Below, piece after piece: positions 34,871-44,200 of a stretch of 64,000 bases of DNA. A model generated the notes under the pieces. It was not told where the DNA came from, did not search any database, and was given only the letters and a program-made list of their open reading frames with translations. The DNA is taken from contig NZ_JABMCI010000048.1 of NCBI RefSeq assembly GCF_013359775.1, positions 1 through 64,000 of the forward strand, in the 5' to 3' direction. This DNA is from Cellulomonas humilata (lineage in GTDB: Bacteria; Actinomycetota; Actinomycetes; Actinomycetales; Cellulomonadaceae). The position numbers and the translations under genes are program-made. Every line of letters begins with the position of its first letter. The stretch's first letter is position 1.

Positions 34871-35953
34871 ATGGTCCTGCACCTCGCGCTCGAGGTCGAC
34901 GGAGCGGGCGCCCACCCCGGCGCCGCGCTCGCCACGTCGATCCCCGCCGACCGGCTGCTGTCCGCCGACCACCTGCGCCGCACCGTGGCCGCCGCCGAGA
35001 ACGCGGGCGTCACGCTCGTGACGTTCGACGACTCCCTGGTCGGACCGGCGCGGGTCGACGCGCTCACCCGTGCCGCGTTCGTCGCGCCGCTGACCTCGCG
35101 CATCGGGCTCGTCCCGCTCGCGCACCCCGCGGTCATCGAGCCGTTCCACCTGGCCAGCCAGGTGGCGGCCCTCGACCATGCCGCGACCGGCCGCGCGGGC
35201 TGGCTCGTCGGCTCCGGTCCGGTCCCGGGTGCCCGCGCGGCGCTCGACCGGCCCGTGGCCGACGGTCAGGACCTGCTCGACGAGACCGGCGACGTGGTCC
35301 GTGTGGTCCGCGACCTCTGGGACTCGTGGGAGGACGACGCGGTCATCCGGGACACGGCCACCGGTCGGTACATCGACCGCGACCGGTTGCACTACGTCGA
35401 CTTCACCAGCGGCGGGACCGGGCCGTTCGCCGGGCCCGACCTGCGCGACGCCCCCGACGGTGCACGCGCGCCGTTCACGGTGAAGGGTCCGCTCATCGTG
35501 CCGCGCGGCCCGCAGGGGCAGCCGGTCGTCGTCGCGCGCGCGGGGACCGTGCCCGCCGATCTCGTCGACATCGCGCTGGTGGACACCCCGCAGGCCTCGG
35601 GGGCGCCGCTGACGTTCCTCGACCTGCACGTCACGCTCGACACCGCTCGGGCGACGGCCGCCGACCGGCTCGCCGCGCTGGAGGACCTCGCGCCCTCCGG
35701 GGACGTCCTGCGGTGGACCGGCTCCCCCGACGGGCTCGTCGAGCTCCTGCTGTCGCTGCGCGGAGCGGTCGACGGGGTCCGTCTGCTCCCGGCCCTGCTC
35801 GAGGAGGACCTGCCGGAGCTCGTCCGCTGGGTGCTGCCCACCCTGCGCGTCGCGCGCGTCACCCCGACGCCCCGCCCGGGAGCCACCCTGCGGGACACCC
35901 TCGGCCTGCCGCGCCCGACCAACCGCCACGCCACGCTCCAGGAGACCTCGTGA
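34871..35953 (+). CDS. divergent, shortened LLM-family protein
   Basis: 360 residues, beginning 1 nt after the aminotransferase stop. It aligns by eye with NtaA-type LLM proteins: AALDHAATGRAGWLVGSG corresponds to LDHVSGGRAGWNIVTS, and VPRGPQGQPVVVARAG to SPQGRPVLFQAG. It also has the family ending GATLRDTLGLP. It is 65-85 residues shorter than the other NtaA types here and lacks the WNIV motif. Much of the stretch after residue 230 is missing or changed. The reading frame is intact, so it is a diverged member or non-catalytic partner rather than a frameshift. Confidence 0.75.
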   Translation: MVLHLALEVDGAGAHPGAALATSIPADRLLSADHLRRTVAAAENAGVTLVTFDDSLVGPARVDALTRAAFVAPLTSRIGLVPLAHPAVIEPFHLASQVAALDHAATGRAGWLVGSGPVPGARAALDRPVADGQDLLDETGDVVRVVRDLWDSWEDDAVIRDTATGRYIDRDRLHYVDFTSGGTGPFAGPDLRDAPDGARAPFTVKGPLIVPRGPQGQPVVVARAGTVPADLVDIALVDTPQASGAPLTFLDLHVTLDTARATAADRLAALEDLAPSGDVLRWTGSPDGLVELLLSLRGAVDGVRLLPALLEEDLPELVRWVLPTLRVARVTPTPRPGATLRDTLGLPRPTNRHATLQETS

Positions 35954-37284
35954 CCGACCTGCCCCGCCCGCACGCCCACGTGCACCTCGGCGTGTTCTTC
36001 CAGGGCGTCAACCACTCGACCATCTGGTCCGACCCCGCCAGCGGCTCGCAGACGGACGTCGAGTCGTTCCGCCAGATCGTGCAGACCGCCGAGCGTGGCC
36101 TGTTCGACGCGTTCTTCCTCGGCGAGGGCCTGCGCCTGCGGGAACAGAACGGCCTGCTGCACGACCTCGACGTGGTGGGCCGCCCGGACGCGATCACCCA
36201 GCTCGCGGCGCTGGCGGCGATCACGACGCACATCGGCCTCGTGGCCACGCAGAACGTCACCTACAACGACCCGGCCGACCTCGCGCGCCGGCTGGCCAGC
36301 CTGGACCTGCTCTCGGGCGGTCGGGCGGCCTGGAACATCGTCACCACCGACAACGCGTGGACCGGCGAGAACTTCCGTCGCGGCGGCTGGCTGGACCACA
36401 GCCTCAGGTACGTCCGCGCCGCCGAGTTCGTGCGGGCGGCCCAGGCGATCTGGGACGGCTCCCCCGGCGAGCTCGTCCGGTTCTCCGGGCAGACCCTCGA
36501 GATCGCCGTGACGCCGACCGTGCCCCGCAGCCCGCAGGGACACCCCGTCCTGTTCCAGGCGGGCGACTCACCCGACGGCCGGGACTTCGCCGCCTCGCAC
36601 GCCGAGGTCATCTTCTCCGCGCACGGCACCGACTACGACGACGCGCTGGCGTTCGCCGACGACGTGCGGGCCCGGACGGTCGCCGCCGGCCGCCCCGAGG
36701 ACGACCTCAAGATCCTGCCCGGGACGCAGTTCGTCCTGGCCGCGACCGACGAGGAGGCCCGGGAGAAGGCGCGCTGGGTCAAGGAGCAGCAGGTCACCCC
36801 GGCCACCGCGCTGTCGCTGCTGGGCCAGGTCTGGGGCGAGGACCTCTCGGGCTACGACCCCGACGGTCCTGTGCCCCGCCACGACCCGGTCATCAAGGAG
36901 ATCGGCCAGACCCGCGGGACCGTCCGCCACGGCCCCGACCCGCGCGCGATCGCCCAGGCCTGGCGCGCCCGTGCCGAGTCGGAGAACCTGTCCATCCGGC
37001 AGCTCGTCATCGCCCAGGAGCGTCAGCGGGGCTTCGTCGGCTCCTCCGCGACGGTGGCCGAGGAGCTCATCCGCTGGGTGCGCACCGGGGCGAGCGACGG
37101 GTTCAACATCACGCCGTGGATCGTGCCGGGCGGCCTGGACGACGTCGTCGACACCCTGGTCCCCGAGCTCCAGGAGCGCGGCGCCTACCGCACGGAGTAC
37201 ACCGGCAGCACGCTCCGCGACCACCTGGGCCTGCGCGACCCCCTGACCCGCCGCACCCCGTCCTCGGTCGGCGCAACAGTCTGA
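35950..37284 (+). CDS. NtaA/DmoA-family LLM monooxygenase
   Basis: 444 residues from a GTG overlapping the previous stop (GTGA), with GGAG 6 bases upstream. Full NtaA set: HVHLGVFFQGVNHSTIWSDP, LDLLSGGRAAWNIVTTDNAW with the following TGENFRRGG, SPQGHPVLFQAGDSPDGRDFAA, and RTEYTGSTLRDHLGL at the C-terminus. Complete. Likely FMNH2-dependent oxygenase of a small sulfur or amine compound; the reductase partner is probably encoded elsewhere, for example at 9355. Confidence 0.9.
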   Translation: MTDLPRPHAHVHLGVFFQGVNHSTIWSDPASGSQTDVESFRQIVQTAERGLFDAFFLGEGLRLREQNGLLHDLDVVGRPDAITQLAALAAITTHIGLVATQNVTYNDPADLARRLASLDLLSGGRAAWNIVTTDNAWTGENFRRGGWLDHSLRYVRAAEFVRAAQAIWDGSPGELVRFSGQTLEIAVTPTVPRSPQGHPVLFQAGDSPDGRDFAASHAEVIFSAHGTDYDDALAFADDVRARTVAAGRPEDDLKILPGTQFVLAATDEEAREKARWVKEQQVTPATALSLLGQVWGEDLSGYDPDGPVPRHDPVIKEIGQTRGTVRHGPDPRAIAQAWRARAESENLSIRQLVIAQERQRGFVGSSATVAEELIRWVRTGASDGFNITPWIVPGGLDDVVDTLVPELQERGAYRTEYTGSTLRDHLGLRDPLTRRTPSSVGATV

Positions 37285-37290
37285 CCAGCC

Positions 37291-37340
37291 GGGACGTCCG
37301 AGGGAACGAGCGCCCCAGCGCGCGGATCCTCGGACGTCCC
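37291..37340. terminator. 13-bp inverted repeat between convergent LLM gene and proB
   Basis: GGGACGTCCGAGG (37291-37303) and CCTCGGACGTCCC (37328-37340) match perfectly across 24 nt. It sits in the 82-bp space between the LLM stop and the proB stop, so it can serve as terminator for both strands. No U-run on either side. It also marks the right edge of the accessory region. Confidence 0.6.
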
Positions 37341-37366
37341 TGCGCAGCCGACCGTCGCGTGGCGGG

Positions 37367-38515
37367 TCAGCGGCGCTTGCGGACCAGGACCAGGTCGTCG
37401 CGGTGGACCAGTTCGCGGTCGTACCCCGGGCCCAGGGCGGCGCGCAGCTCGGACGTCGAGCGACCCAGCAGCGGCGGCACCTCCTCGGCGTCGTAGGACA
37501 CCAGCCCGCGCGCCACCAGCTGACCGTCAGGTCCGACCAGCTCCACCGGGTCTCCCGCCTCGAACGTCCCCTCGACGCCGGTCACACCGGCGGGCAGCAA
37601 CGACGTCCCCCGCTCCAGCACCGCACGCACGGCGCCGGCGTCGAGCACCAGCCGCCCGCGGGTGCTCGCCGCGTGCGCCAGCCAGAGCCGGCGGATCGAG
37701 GTGCGGCGACCGGTGGCGGTGAACCAGGTCCCGACGTCCTCGCCGGCCAGCGCCTGCGCCGCCTGCGCGGCCGACGTGAGCACCACCGGGACACCGGACT
37801 GGGTGGCGATCGCGACCGACTCCAGCTTGGTCACCATCCCGCCGGTGCCGACCGCGCTCCCCCGCGAGGCCACGTCGATGCCCTCGAGGTCCTCCGCGTG
37901 CACGACGGACGCGATACGCCGGGACCCGTCGCGCGACGGAGGGCCGGTGTAGAGCGAGTCGACGTCGCTGAGCAGGACGAGCGCGTCCGCGTGCACCAGG
38001 TGGGACACGAGGGCGGCGAGCCGGTCGTTGTCCCCGAACCGGATCTCGTCGGTGGCCACGGCGTCGTTCTCGTTGATGACGGGCACGATGCCGAGGTCGA
38101 GCAGCCGGGTGAGCGCCCGGTGGGCGTTGCGGTAGTGCACGCGCCGCACGGTGTCGTCGGCGGTCAGCAGCACCTGACCCACCTGGAGCCCGTGCCGGGC
38201 GAACGCGGCGGTGTAGTGCGCCACCAGCAGGCCCTGGCCGACGGAGGCCGCCGCCTGCTGCGTCGCCAGGTCGCGCGGCCGGGCGGCCAACCCGAGCGGG
38301 CCGAGTCCGGCGGCGATCGCGCCGGAGGAGACCAGCACCACCTGGCCGCCGGCCGCGCGCCGTGCGGCGAGCACGTCGACCAGCGCGGTCAGCCGCTCGG
38401 GCGCGAGCCGGCCGTCGGGGGTGGTCAGCGACGACGAGCCGATCTTGACGACCACCCGGGACGCCGAGACCAGCTGCTGGCGGTCCACCAGGGCGTCGAC
38501 GGTCACGGTCGGCAT
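37367..38515 (-). CDS. proB: glutamate 5-kinase
   Basis: 382 residues: amino acid kinase domain (1-about 265) plus C-terminal PUA domain. Kinase motifs: VVVKIGSSSLT (phosphate loop), QVVLVSSGAIAAG, INENDAVATDEIRFGDND (glutamate and Mg binding), and GTGGMVTKLESVAIA. PUA: GDPVELVGPDGQLVARGLVSY. It phosphorylates glutamate in proline synthesis and normally precedes proA; here proA lies 34 kb away on the same strand. It follows obg by 48 bp, with a small TCCGGGTCCCGGA palindrome (38549-38561) between them. Confidence 0.96.
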   Translation of the reverse strand: MPTVTVDALVDRQQLVSASRVVVKIGSSSLTTPDGRLAPERLTALVDVLAARRAAGGQVVLVSSGAIAAGLGPLGLAARPRDLATQQAAASVGQGLLVAHYTAAFARHGLQVGQVLLTADDTVRRVHYRNAHRALTRLLDLGIVPVINENDAVATDEIRFGDNDRLAALVSHLVHADALVLLSDVDSLYTGPPSRDGSRRIASVVHAEDLEGIDVASRGSAVGTGGMVTKLESVAIATQSGVPVVLTSAAQAAQALAGEDVGTWFTATGRRTSIRRLWLAHAASTRGRLVLDAGAVRAVLERGTSLLPAGVTGVEGTFEAGDPVELVGPDGQLVARGLVSYDAEEVPPLLGRSTSELRAALGPGYDRELVHRDDLVLVRKRR

Positions 38516-38563
38516 TCTGCCGCGTGCCAGGTGCAGGTCACGCGAATATCCGGGTCCCGGACA

Positions 38564-40087
38564 TCACTCCTTGGCCGCGTCCGTCCAGACGCCGGCCTCG
38601 CGCTCGGTCCACAGCTCCTCGCGCGCCTCGGTCTTGGCGTCCATGCGCTCCTTGTACTCCTGGCGCTTCTCGCCACGCGTCGGCCGGGAGCGGTCCTCGA
38701 TGCGCAGGTCGACCCCGCGAGGACCGCCGAGGAACTCGGACCCGGTCATGAGGGTGGGCTCCCAGTCGAAGATGACCGCGTTGTGCTCTGGGCCGATGCG
38801 CACCTCGTCGCCGGCGACGGCGCCCGCTGCGAACAGCTTCTCCTCGACACCCAGCCGCGCGAGCCGGTCCGCCAGGTACCCGACGGCCTCGTCGTTGGTG
38901 AAGTCGGTCTGACGCACCCAGCGCTCGGGCTTCTCGCCCCGCACCCAGTAGTACACGCCCTGGCCCTCGACCTCGCGGCGCGTCACCGTGAACCCGGCGT
39001 CGTCCACGGCCTTCGGGCGCAGGACGACGCGGGTGTTCTCCGTCGCCGGCGCGTCACGACGTGCCTTGTCGACGATCTCCCCGAGGGCGTACGTCAGCAG
39101 ACGCAGACCCTCGTGGCTGGCGGTCGACACCTCGAAGACCCGGAACCCGCGAGCCTCGAGGTCGGGCTTGACCAGCTCGGCCAGCTCGCGCGCCTCGGGG
39201 ACGTCGATCTTGTTGAGCACGACGATCTGGGGGCGGTCCAGCAGCGGCACCCGACCACCCTCGATGGTCAGGTCGCCGGCGTACGTCCGCAGCTCGGCCT
39301 CGATGTCCTCGAGGTCCGACAGGGGGTCACGGTCCGGCTCCAGGGTCGCGCAGTCGAGCACGTGCACGAGGACCGCGCAGCGCTCGATGTGCCGCAGGAA
39401 CTCCAGTCCCAGCCCGCGCCCCTCGGACGCACCGGGGATCAGACCGGGGACGTCGGCCACGGTGTACCGCGCGCCACCGGCCTGCACCACGCCGAGGTTG
39501 GGCACCAGGGTGGTGAACGGGTAGTCGGCGATCTTGGGACGCGCCGCGGAGATCGCGGCGACGAGGCTGGACTTCCCGGCGCTCGGGTACCCCACCAGGG
39601 CGACGTCCGCGATGGTCTTGAGCTCGAGCACGATGTCCTGCTCGGTGCCCGGCTCGCCCAGCAGCGCGAAGCCCGGGGCCTTGCGGCGCTGCGAGGCGAG
39701 GGCGGCGTTGCCCAGGCCACCCCGGCCACCCGATGCGGCGACGTACTGGGCGCCGACGCCGACGAGGTCCGCGAGGACCGTGCCGTCGGGCGACTTGACC
39801 ACGGTGCCGTCGGGGACGCCGAGCACCAGGTCGACGCCGGTCGAGCCGGAGCGGTGGTCGCCCATGCCCTGCGTGCCGGACGGCGCGTGCCGGTGCGGCG
39901 AGTGGTGGTAGTCGAGCAGCGTGGTGACCTGGGGGTCCACCTCGATGATCACCGAGCCGCCGTTGCCGCCGTTGCCCCCGTCGGGGCCGGCGAGCGGCTT
40001 GAACTTCTCCCGGTGGATGGATGCACAACCGTGCCCACCGTCACCGCCGGTCGCATGCAGCACGACCCGGTCGACGAATGTCACCAC
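38564..40087 (-). CDS. obg: ribosome-associated GTPase Obg
   Basis: 507 residues, GTG start (two GTG in a row, 40087 and 40084) behind GGGAGG. Domains: glycine-rich Obg fold (1-158, [27 protein letters not shown]), G domain (160-335; G1 [10 protein letters not shown], switch [12 protein letters not shown]3 DVPGL, G4 NKID), and a C-terminal OCT domain of about 150 residues with a charged tail. Acts in late 50S assembly and stress control. Its neighbours rpmA and rplU encode 50S proteins, the usual arrangement. Confidence 0.97.
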   Translation of the reverse strand: MVTFVDRVVLHATGGDGGHGCASIHREKFKPLAGPDGGNGGNGGSVIIEVDPQVTTLLDYHHSPHRHAPSGTQGMGDHRSGSTGVDLVLGVPDGTVVKSPDGTVLADLVGVGAQYVAASGGRGGLGNAALASQRRKAPGFALLGEPGTEQDIVLELKTIADVALVGYPSAGKSSLVAAISAARPKIADYPFTTLVPNLGVVQAGGARYTVADVPGLIPGASEGRGLGLEFLRHIERCAVLVHVLDCATLEPDRDPLSDLEDIEAELRTYAGDLTIEGGRVPLLDRPQIVVLNKIDVPEARELAELVKPDLEARGFRVFEVSTASHEGLRLLTYALGEIVDKARRDAPATENTRVVLRPKAVDDAGFTVTRREVEGQGVYYWVRGEKPERWVRQTDFTNDEAVGYLADRLARLGVEEKLFAAGAVAGDEVRIGPEHNAVIFDWEPTLMTGSEFLGGPRGVDLRIEDRSRPTRGEKRQEYKERMDAKTEAREELWTEREAGVWTDAAKE

Positions 40088-40132
40088 GGCTGAACCTCCC
40101 TTGCCATTGCTGCTAGTCGATACTCACACGCA

Positions 40133-40163
40133 GAAGGGGCGCACCGCATCGGTGCGCCCCTTC
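40133..40163 (-). terminator. 14-bp stem hairpin between rpmA and obg
   Basis: GAAGGGGCGCACCG (40133-40146) pairs fully with CGGTGCGCCCCTTC (40150-40163) around a CAT loop. It is the strongest simple hairpin of the window. On the minus strand it follows rpmA by 134 nt and lies 45 nt ahead of obg. The run after it is TCTGCG rather than U-rich. It probably limits read-through from the ribosomal genes into obg or stabilises the rpmA 3' end. The rest of 40088-40297 showed nothing else. Confidence 0.7.
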
Positions 40164-40297
40164 CACGAATGACCCGACGCGGACCGATGCCGCGTCGTCA
40201 TGACCTGCTCAGACCGCTGATCCACGGTCGGTCATCGCCTTCGTTCCACTTCCGGCGCGTGCCGCTCCGCGACCCGCACCGTCCGTTGCACTACGGC

Positions 40298-40558
40298 TCA
40301 GACCTCGGCCGCCACGACGATGTCGATGACCTTGCGGCCACGGCGCGTCCCGAAGGTCACGGCGCCGGGGGCGAGGGCGAAGAGCGTGTCGTCGCCGCCA
40401 CGGCCCACGTTCACGCCGGGGTGGAAGTGCGTGCCGCGCTGGCGGACGATGATCTCGCCGGCCTTGACGACCTGGCCACCGAAGCGCTTGACGCCCAGGC
40501 GCTGGGCGTTCGAGTCGCGACCGTTGCGCGAGGAGCTCGCGCCCTTCTTGTGTGCCAT
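40298..40558 (-). CDS. rpmA: 50S ribosomal protein L27
   Basis: 86 residues. N-terminus [19 protein letters not shown] is diagnostic and intact, with no cleavable leader as found in Firmicutes. [24 protein letters not shown] follows. Located 69 bp after rplU in the same unit. Confidence 0.98.
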   Translation of the reverse strand: MAHKKGASSSRNGRDSNAQRLGVKRFGGQVVKAGEIIVRQRGTHFHPGVNVGRGGDDTLFALAPGAVTFGTRRGRKVIDIVVAAEV

Positions 40559-40627
40559 GACGAACCTGCTTTCGTGCTCAGAGAATGGGGGCTGCGTGCC
40601 TGTGGCCGTACGGCCGACGGCGCGAGA

Positions 40628-40948
40628 TCAGGAGATGTCGGTGACCTTGAGACGGGTCAGCTTCTGGCGGTGACCCTGGCGCACGCGGTACCCGGTCTTG
40701 TTCTTGTACTTGAGGATGTCGATCTTGGGACCCTTCTCGTCCCGCACGACCTCCGCCGTCACCTTCACCTTGGCCAGGGCCTTGGCGTCGGTGGTGACCT
40801 TCTCGCCGTCGACGAGCAGCAGGGCGGTCAGCTCGATGGTCGACCCGGCCTGCGCGGCGAGGCGGTCGACGACGACGACGTCGCCGACAGCGACCTTCTC
40901 CTGGCGGCCGCCAGCCTTCACGATCGCGTACACCACGTTGCTGCTCAT
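40628..40948 (-). CDS. rplU: 50S ribosomal protein L21
   Basis: 106 residues from the ATG at 40948; a GTG four codons on ([15 protein letters not shown]) would give the more usual N-terminus and neither has a strong ribosome site. L21 signature: [28 protein letters not shown] near the end. First gene of rplU-rpmA, behind its own promoter. Confidence 0.97.
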   Translation of the reverse strand: MSSNVVYAIVKAGGRQEKVAVGDVVVVDRLAAQAGSTIELTALLLVDGEKVTTDAKALAKVKVTAEVVRDEKGPKIDILKYKNKTGYRVRQGHRQKLTRLKVTDIS

Positions 40949-41110
40949 CTCTGCTCGTCGAACTACTTGGGTCAATACGTTCTGTTGGTGCCTTGCCTGC
41001 GCCCGCGCACATCCCGCTGCCACCGGCTCTCACCGGTTCCCGTGGGGGTTCGCGTCGGCGCCGCGACGGCGGCACACATGACCAGCGCGTGCACGACGCG
41101 CCGACGTTCT

Positions 41111-41139
41111 AGGGTACGGACCGCACGGCGCAGGGTCAA
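41111..41139 (-). promoter_or_regulatory. promoter of rplU-rpmA
   Basis: Minus strand: TTGACC (41139-41134), 17 nt, TACCCT (41116-41111). Near-ideal housekeeping promoter, about 155 nt of leader before rplU. It lacks the GYGAGA box seen at sulfur promoters and so serves as an internal control for that motif. Confidence 0.72.
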
Positions 41140-41160
41140 ACCTGACAGCTCCCCCCGCGT

Positions 41161-41219
41161 GGGACGTGACCGAACGCACGTCCCGGCGGGGTGCTCGTGC
41201 CGGAACGACCGGCACGAGC
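41161..41219 (-). terminator. two tandem hairpins downstream of rne
   Basis: GCTCGTGCCGG (41193-41203) pairs with CCGGCACGAGC (41209-41219), 11 bp with a 5-nt loop, 8 nt after the rne stop. A second, GGGACGTG (41161-41168) with CACGTCCC (41177-41184), follows. No U-runs. Probably the rne terminator, just ahead of the rplU promoter. Confidence 0.65.
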
Positions 41220-41226
41220 CGCGCGG

Positions 41227-44200
41227 TCAGTGCTCTTCGAGACCGTCGCCGTCCCCCGGCTCGGAAGCCTCGTCCTCGGCCTCGTCGTCGGACTCGAACA
41301 GGTCGGCGGGAACCGCCGTCAGCTCGAGCTCGTCGACGGGTGCGTCGTTGACGTCCACCGGCTCCTGCACCCCGGCGAACTCGGCGAACACGTCGAGACC
41401 CGGCGCGCTCGGCGTCTCGGTGTCGACCGCCTCGGGCTCGTCGACCGCGACGGCGGCGTGCTGCTCGTGGTCGTGCTCGTGGGCGTGCGCGGCCGCCGCG
41501 GCGATCGTCGCCAGCGTGGCCTTGACCGCCTCACGAGCCTCGGGCAGCACGGGCACACCCGCGTGCGGCGCGTGCGCGACCTGCTCCGTGGAACCGCCGC
41601 GCTTGCGGCGCGACCGCTTGCCGTCACCCTCGCCCGAGGCCGTCGGCTGCTGCTGCACGCCGGCGTCGGGACGCTGGTTGTTCTTCTCGATCGGCTCCTC
41701 GTGCACGATGAAGCCGCGCCCGTGGCAGTGCTCGCACGTCTCGCTGAACGCCTCGACCAGGCCCTGGCCGACGCGCTTGCGGGTCATCTGCACCAGGCCG
41801 AGCGAGGTGACCTCGGCGACCTGGTGCTTCGTGCGGTCGCGGCCCAGGCACTCCACCAGGCGGCGGAGCACCAGGTCGCGGTTGGACTCGAGCACCATGT
41901 CGATGAAGTCGATGACGATGATGCCGCCGATGTCACGCAGCCGGAGCTGGCGGACGATCTCCTCGGCGGACTCCAGGTTGTTCCGCGTCACCGTCTCCTC
42001 GAGCGTGCCGCCCGAACCGGTGAACTTGCCGGTGTTGACGTCGACCACCGTCATGGCCTCGGTCCGGTCGATGACCAGCGAACCGCCCGAGGGCAGCCAG
42101 ACCTTGCGGTCCATGCCCTTGGCCAGCTGCTCGTCGATGCGGTGCACCGCGAACACGTCGGTGTCGGACTCCCAGCGCGTGACCTTCTGCGCGAGGTCGG
42201 GGGCGAGCTCGTCGATGTAGGACGAGATCGTCGACCAGGCCTCGGCGCCCTCGACCACGAGGGAGGAGAAGTCGTCGTTGAAGATGTCGCGGACCACGCG
42301 GATGGCCATGTCGGGCTCGCCCTGGAGCAGAGCCGGGGCCGATGCGGTCTTCGACTTCTTCTCGATGGCCTCCCACTGACCCTGGAGGCGGGCGATGTCG
42401 GCGCGCAGCTCGTCCTCGCTGGCCCCCTCCGCCGCCGTGCGGACGATGACGCCCGCGGAGTCCGGCACGATCTCGCGCAGGATCTTCTTGAGGCGGTTGC
42501 GCTCGGTGTCGGGCAGCTTGCGGCTGATGCCGGTCATGCCGCCGCCGGGCACGTACACGAGGTAGCGGCCCGCGAGCGTGACCTGCGAGGTCAGCCGGGC
42601 ACCCTTGTGCCCGATCGGGTCCTTGGTGACCTGCACGAGCACCGGGTCACCGGACTTGAGGGCCTGCTCGATGCGACGCGCCGAGCCTCCCTCGAGGCCC
42701 GCGGCGTCCCAGTTGACCTCGCCGGCGTAGAGGACCGCGTTACGGCCCTTGCCGACGTCGACGAACGCGGCCTCCATGCTCGGCAGCACGTTCTGGACGC
42801 GGCCGAGGTAGACGTTGCCGACCATCGAGGCCTGCGCCTGGTTGGACACGTAGTGCTCGACGAGCACGCCGTCCTCGAGCACCGCGATCTGGGTGCGGGC
42901 GTTCTTCTCCCGCACGATCATCGAGCGGTCGACGGACTCGCGGCGGGCCAGGAACTCGGACTCGGTGATGATCTGGCGGCGGCGGCCGGCGTCGCGGCCG
43001 TCCCGACGGCGCTGGCGCTTGGCCTCGAGCCGGGTGGAGCCGCGCAGCGCGGTGACCTCGTCGCTGGGCGCGCGGGTGCGCGCGGCGCGCGGCTCGTTCT
43101 GCTCGCCGGACTCGCCGCGCGACGACCCACGGCGACGACGGCGACGGCGACGGCTGGAGCCGCCGTCCTCGTCCGTGGCGTCGTCGGCGTCGGGCTCGGT
43201 GTCGGACGTGGCGGCCTCGTCGGCGTCCTCGTCCGTGTCGTCGGAGTCATCGGCGGACCCGGCGGAGTCGGGCCGGCTGCGCCGTCCGCGGCCACCGCGA
43301 CGGCGACGGCGGCGCGGTGCACCGGGCTCGGCGGTCTCGGACTCGTCGTCCTCGTCCACCTCGTCGATGACGTCCGCCGCGATGTCGGCCTCGGTGTCGT
43401 CAACGGCGTCGCCCTCGGCCACGATCTCGTCGGTCACGGGGACCTCGTCGACGACCTCGTCCTCGGTGCGTGCCGCGTCGGCGCCACGACCACGGCGGCC
43501 ACGTCGGCGTGAGCCTCGCGACGACGACGTCCCGGCCTGCTCGGCGGCCTCGACCTCGGTCTCGGCCGGCTGGGCGGTGACCTCGGCAGCCTCAGCGGCC
43601 TCGGCAGCCTCGACCTCGGCGCGGCGGGCGGCGTCGGAGATCTCCTCCGGGGAGCCTGTGCCGGCCTGCGCGCGGCGTCGGCGCGGGCGGGCCGCGGACG
43701 GGTCCGGAGCCTGGAACAGCAGGGCGGTCGTCGCGAAGCGCCGGCCGGTCGAGGTCGAGCTGGTCGTGGCATTGGCCTGCTCGGCCGACGGCGCGGTCGC
43801 GGCCAGCTCGGCAAGCACGTCGAGGGTCGGCGCCTGCTCGGCGTCCTCCTCCTCGGGCTCAGCGGGCTCGGGCTCTGCGGCCGGCTCGGGCGCCGCGGCG
43901 GCGCGGGTGCCGGACCGGCGGCGACGGGGGGCCGCCTTGGGGGCGGGCTCAGTGGGTGCGGGCTCGACAGGGGCCTCGGGCTCGGCAGCGGCCTCGGGCT
44001 CCTCGACGACGGGCGCCGGGGCGTCCTCGACGGGGGTCGCGACGACCGTGCGGGTGACCCGGCGCGACTTCTTCACCGGTGCTGCGGCGACCGGCTCGGC
44101 GGGGGCCACCGGCTCGTCGGCCGGGGCTGCCGCGGCGGGCTGCTCGGCCGCGACCGCGGGGATCGTGACGACGGCCTCTGCCGGAGCCTCGGTGCTGGGG

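Noticed and set aside
34871..35953. Pseudogene by frameshift in the short LLM gene
   Set aside because: Frame is continuous from a start 1 nt after the aminotransferase stop to a stop overlapping the next start, with the normal family C-terminus; better read as divergence.
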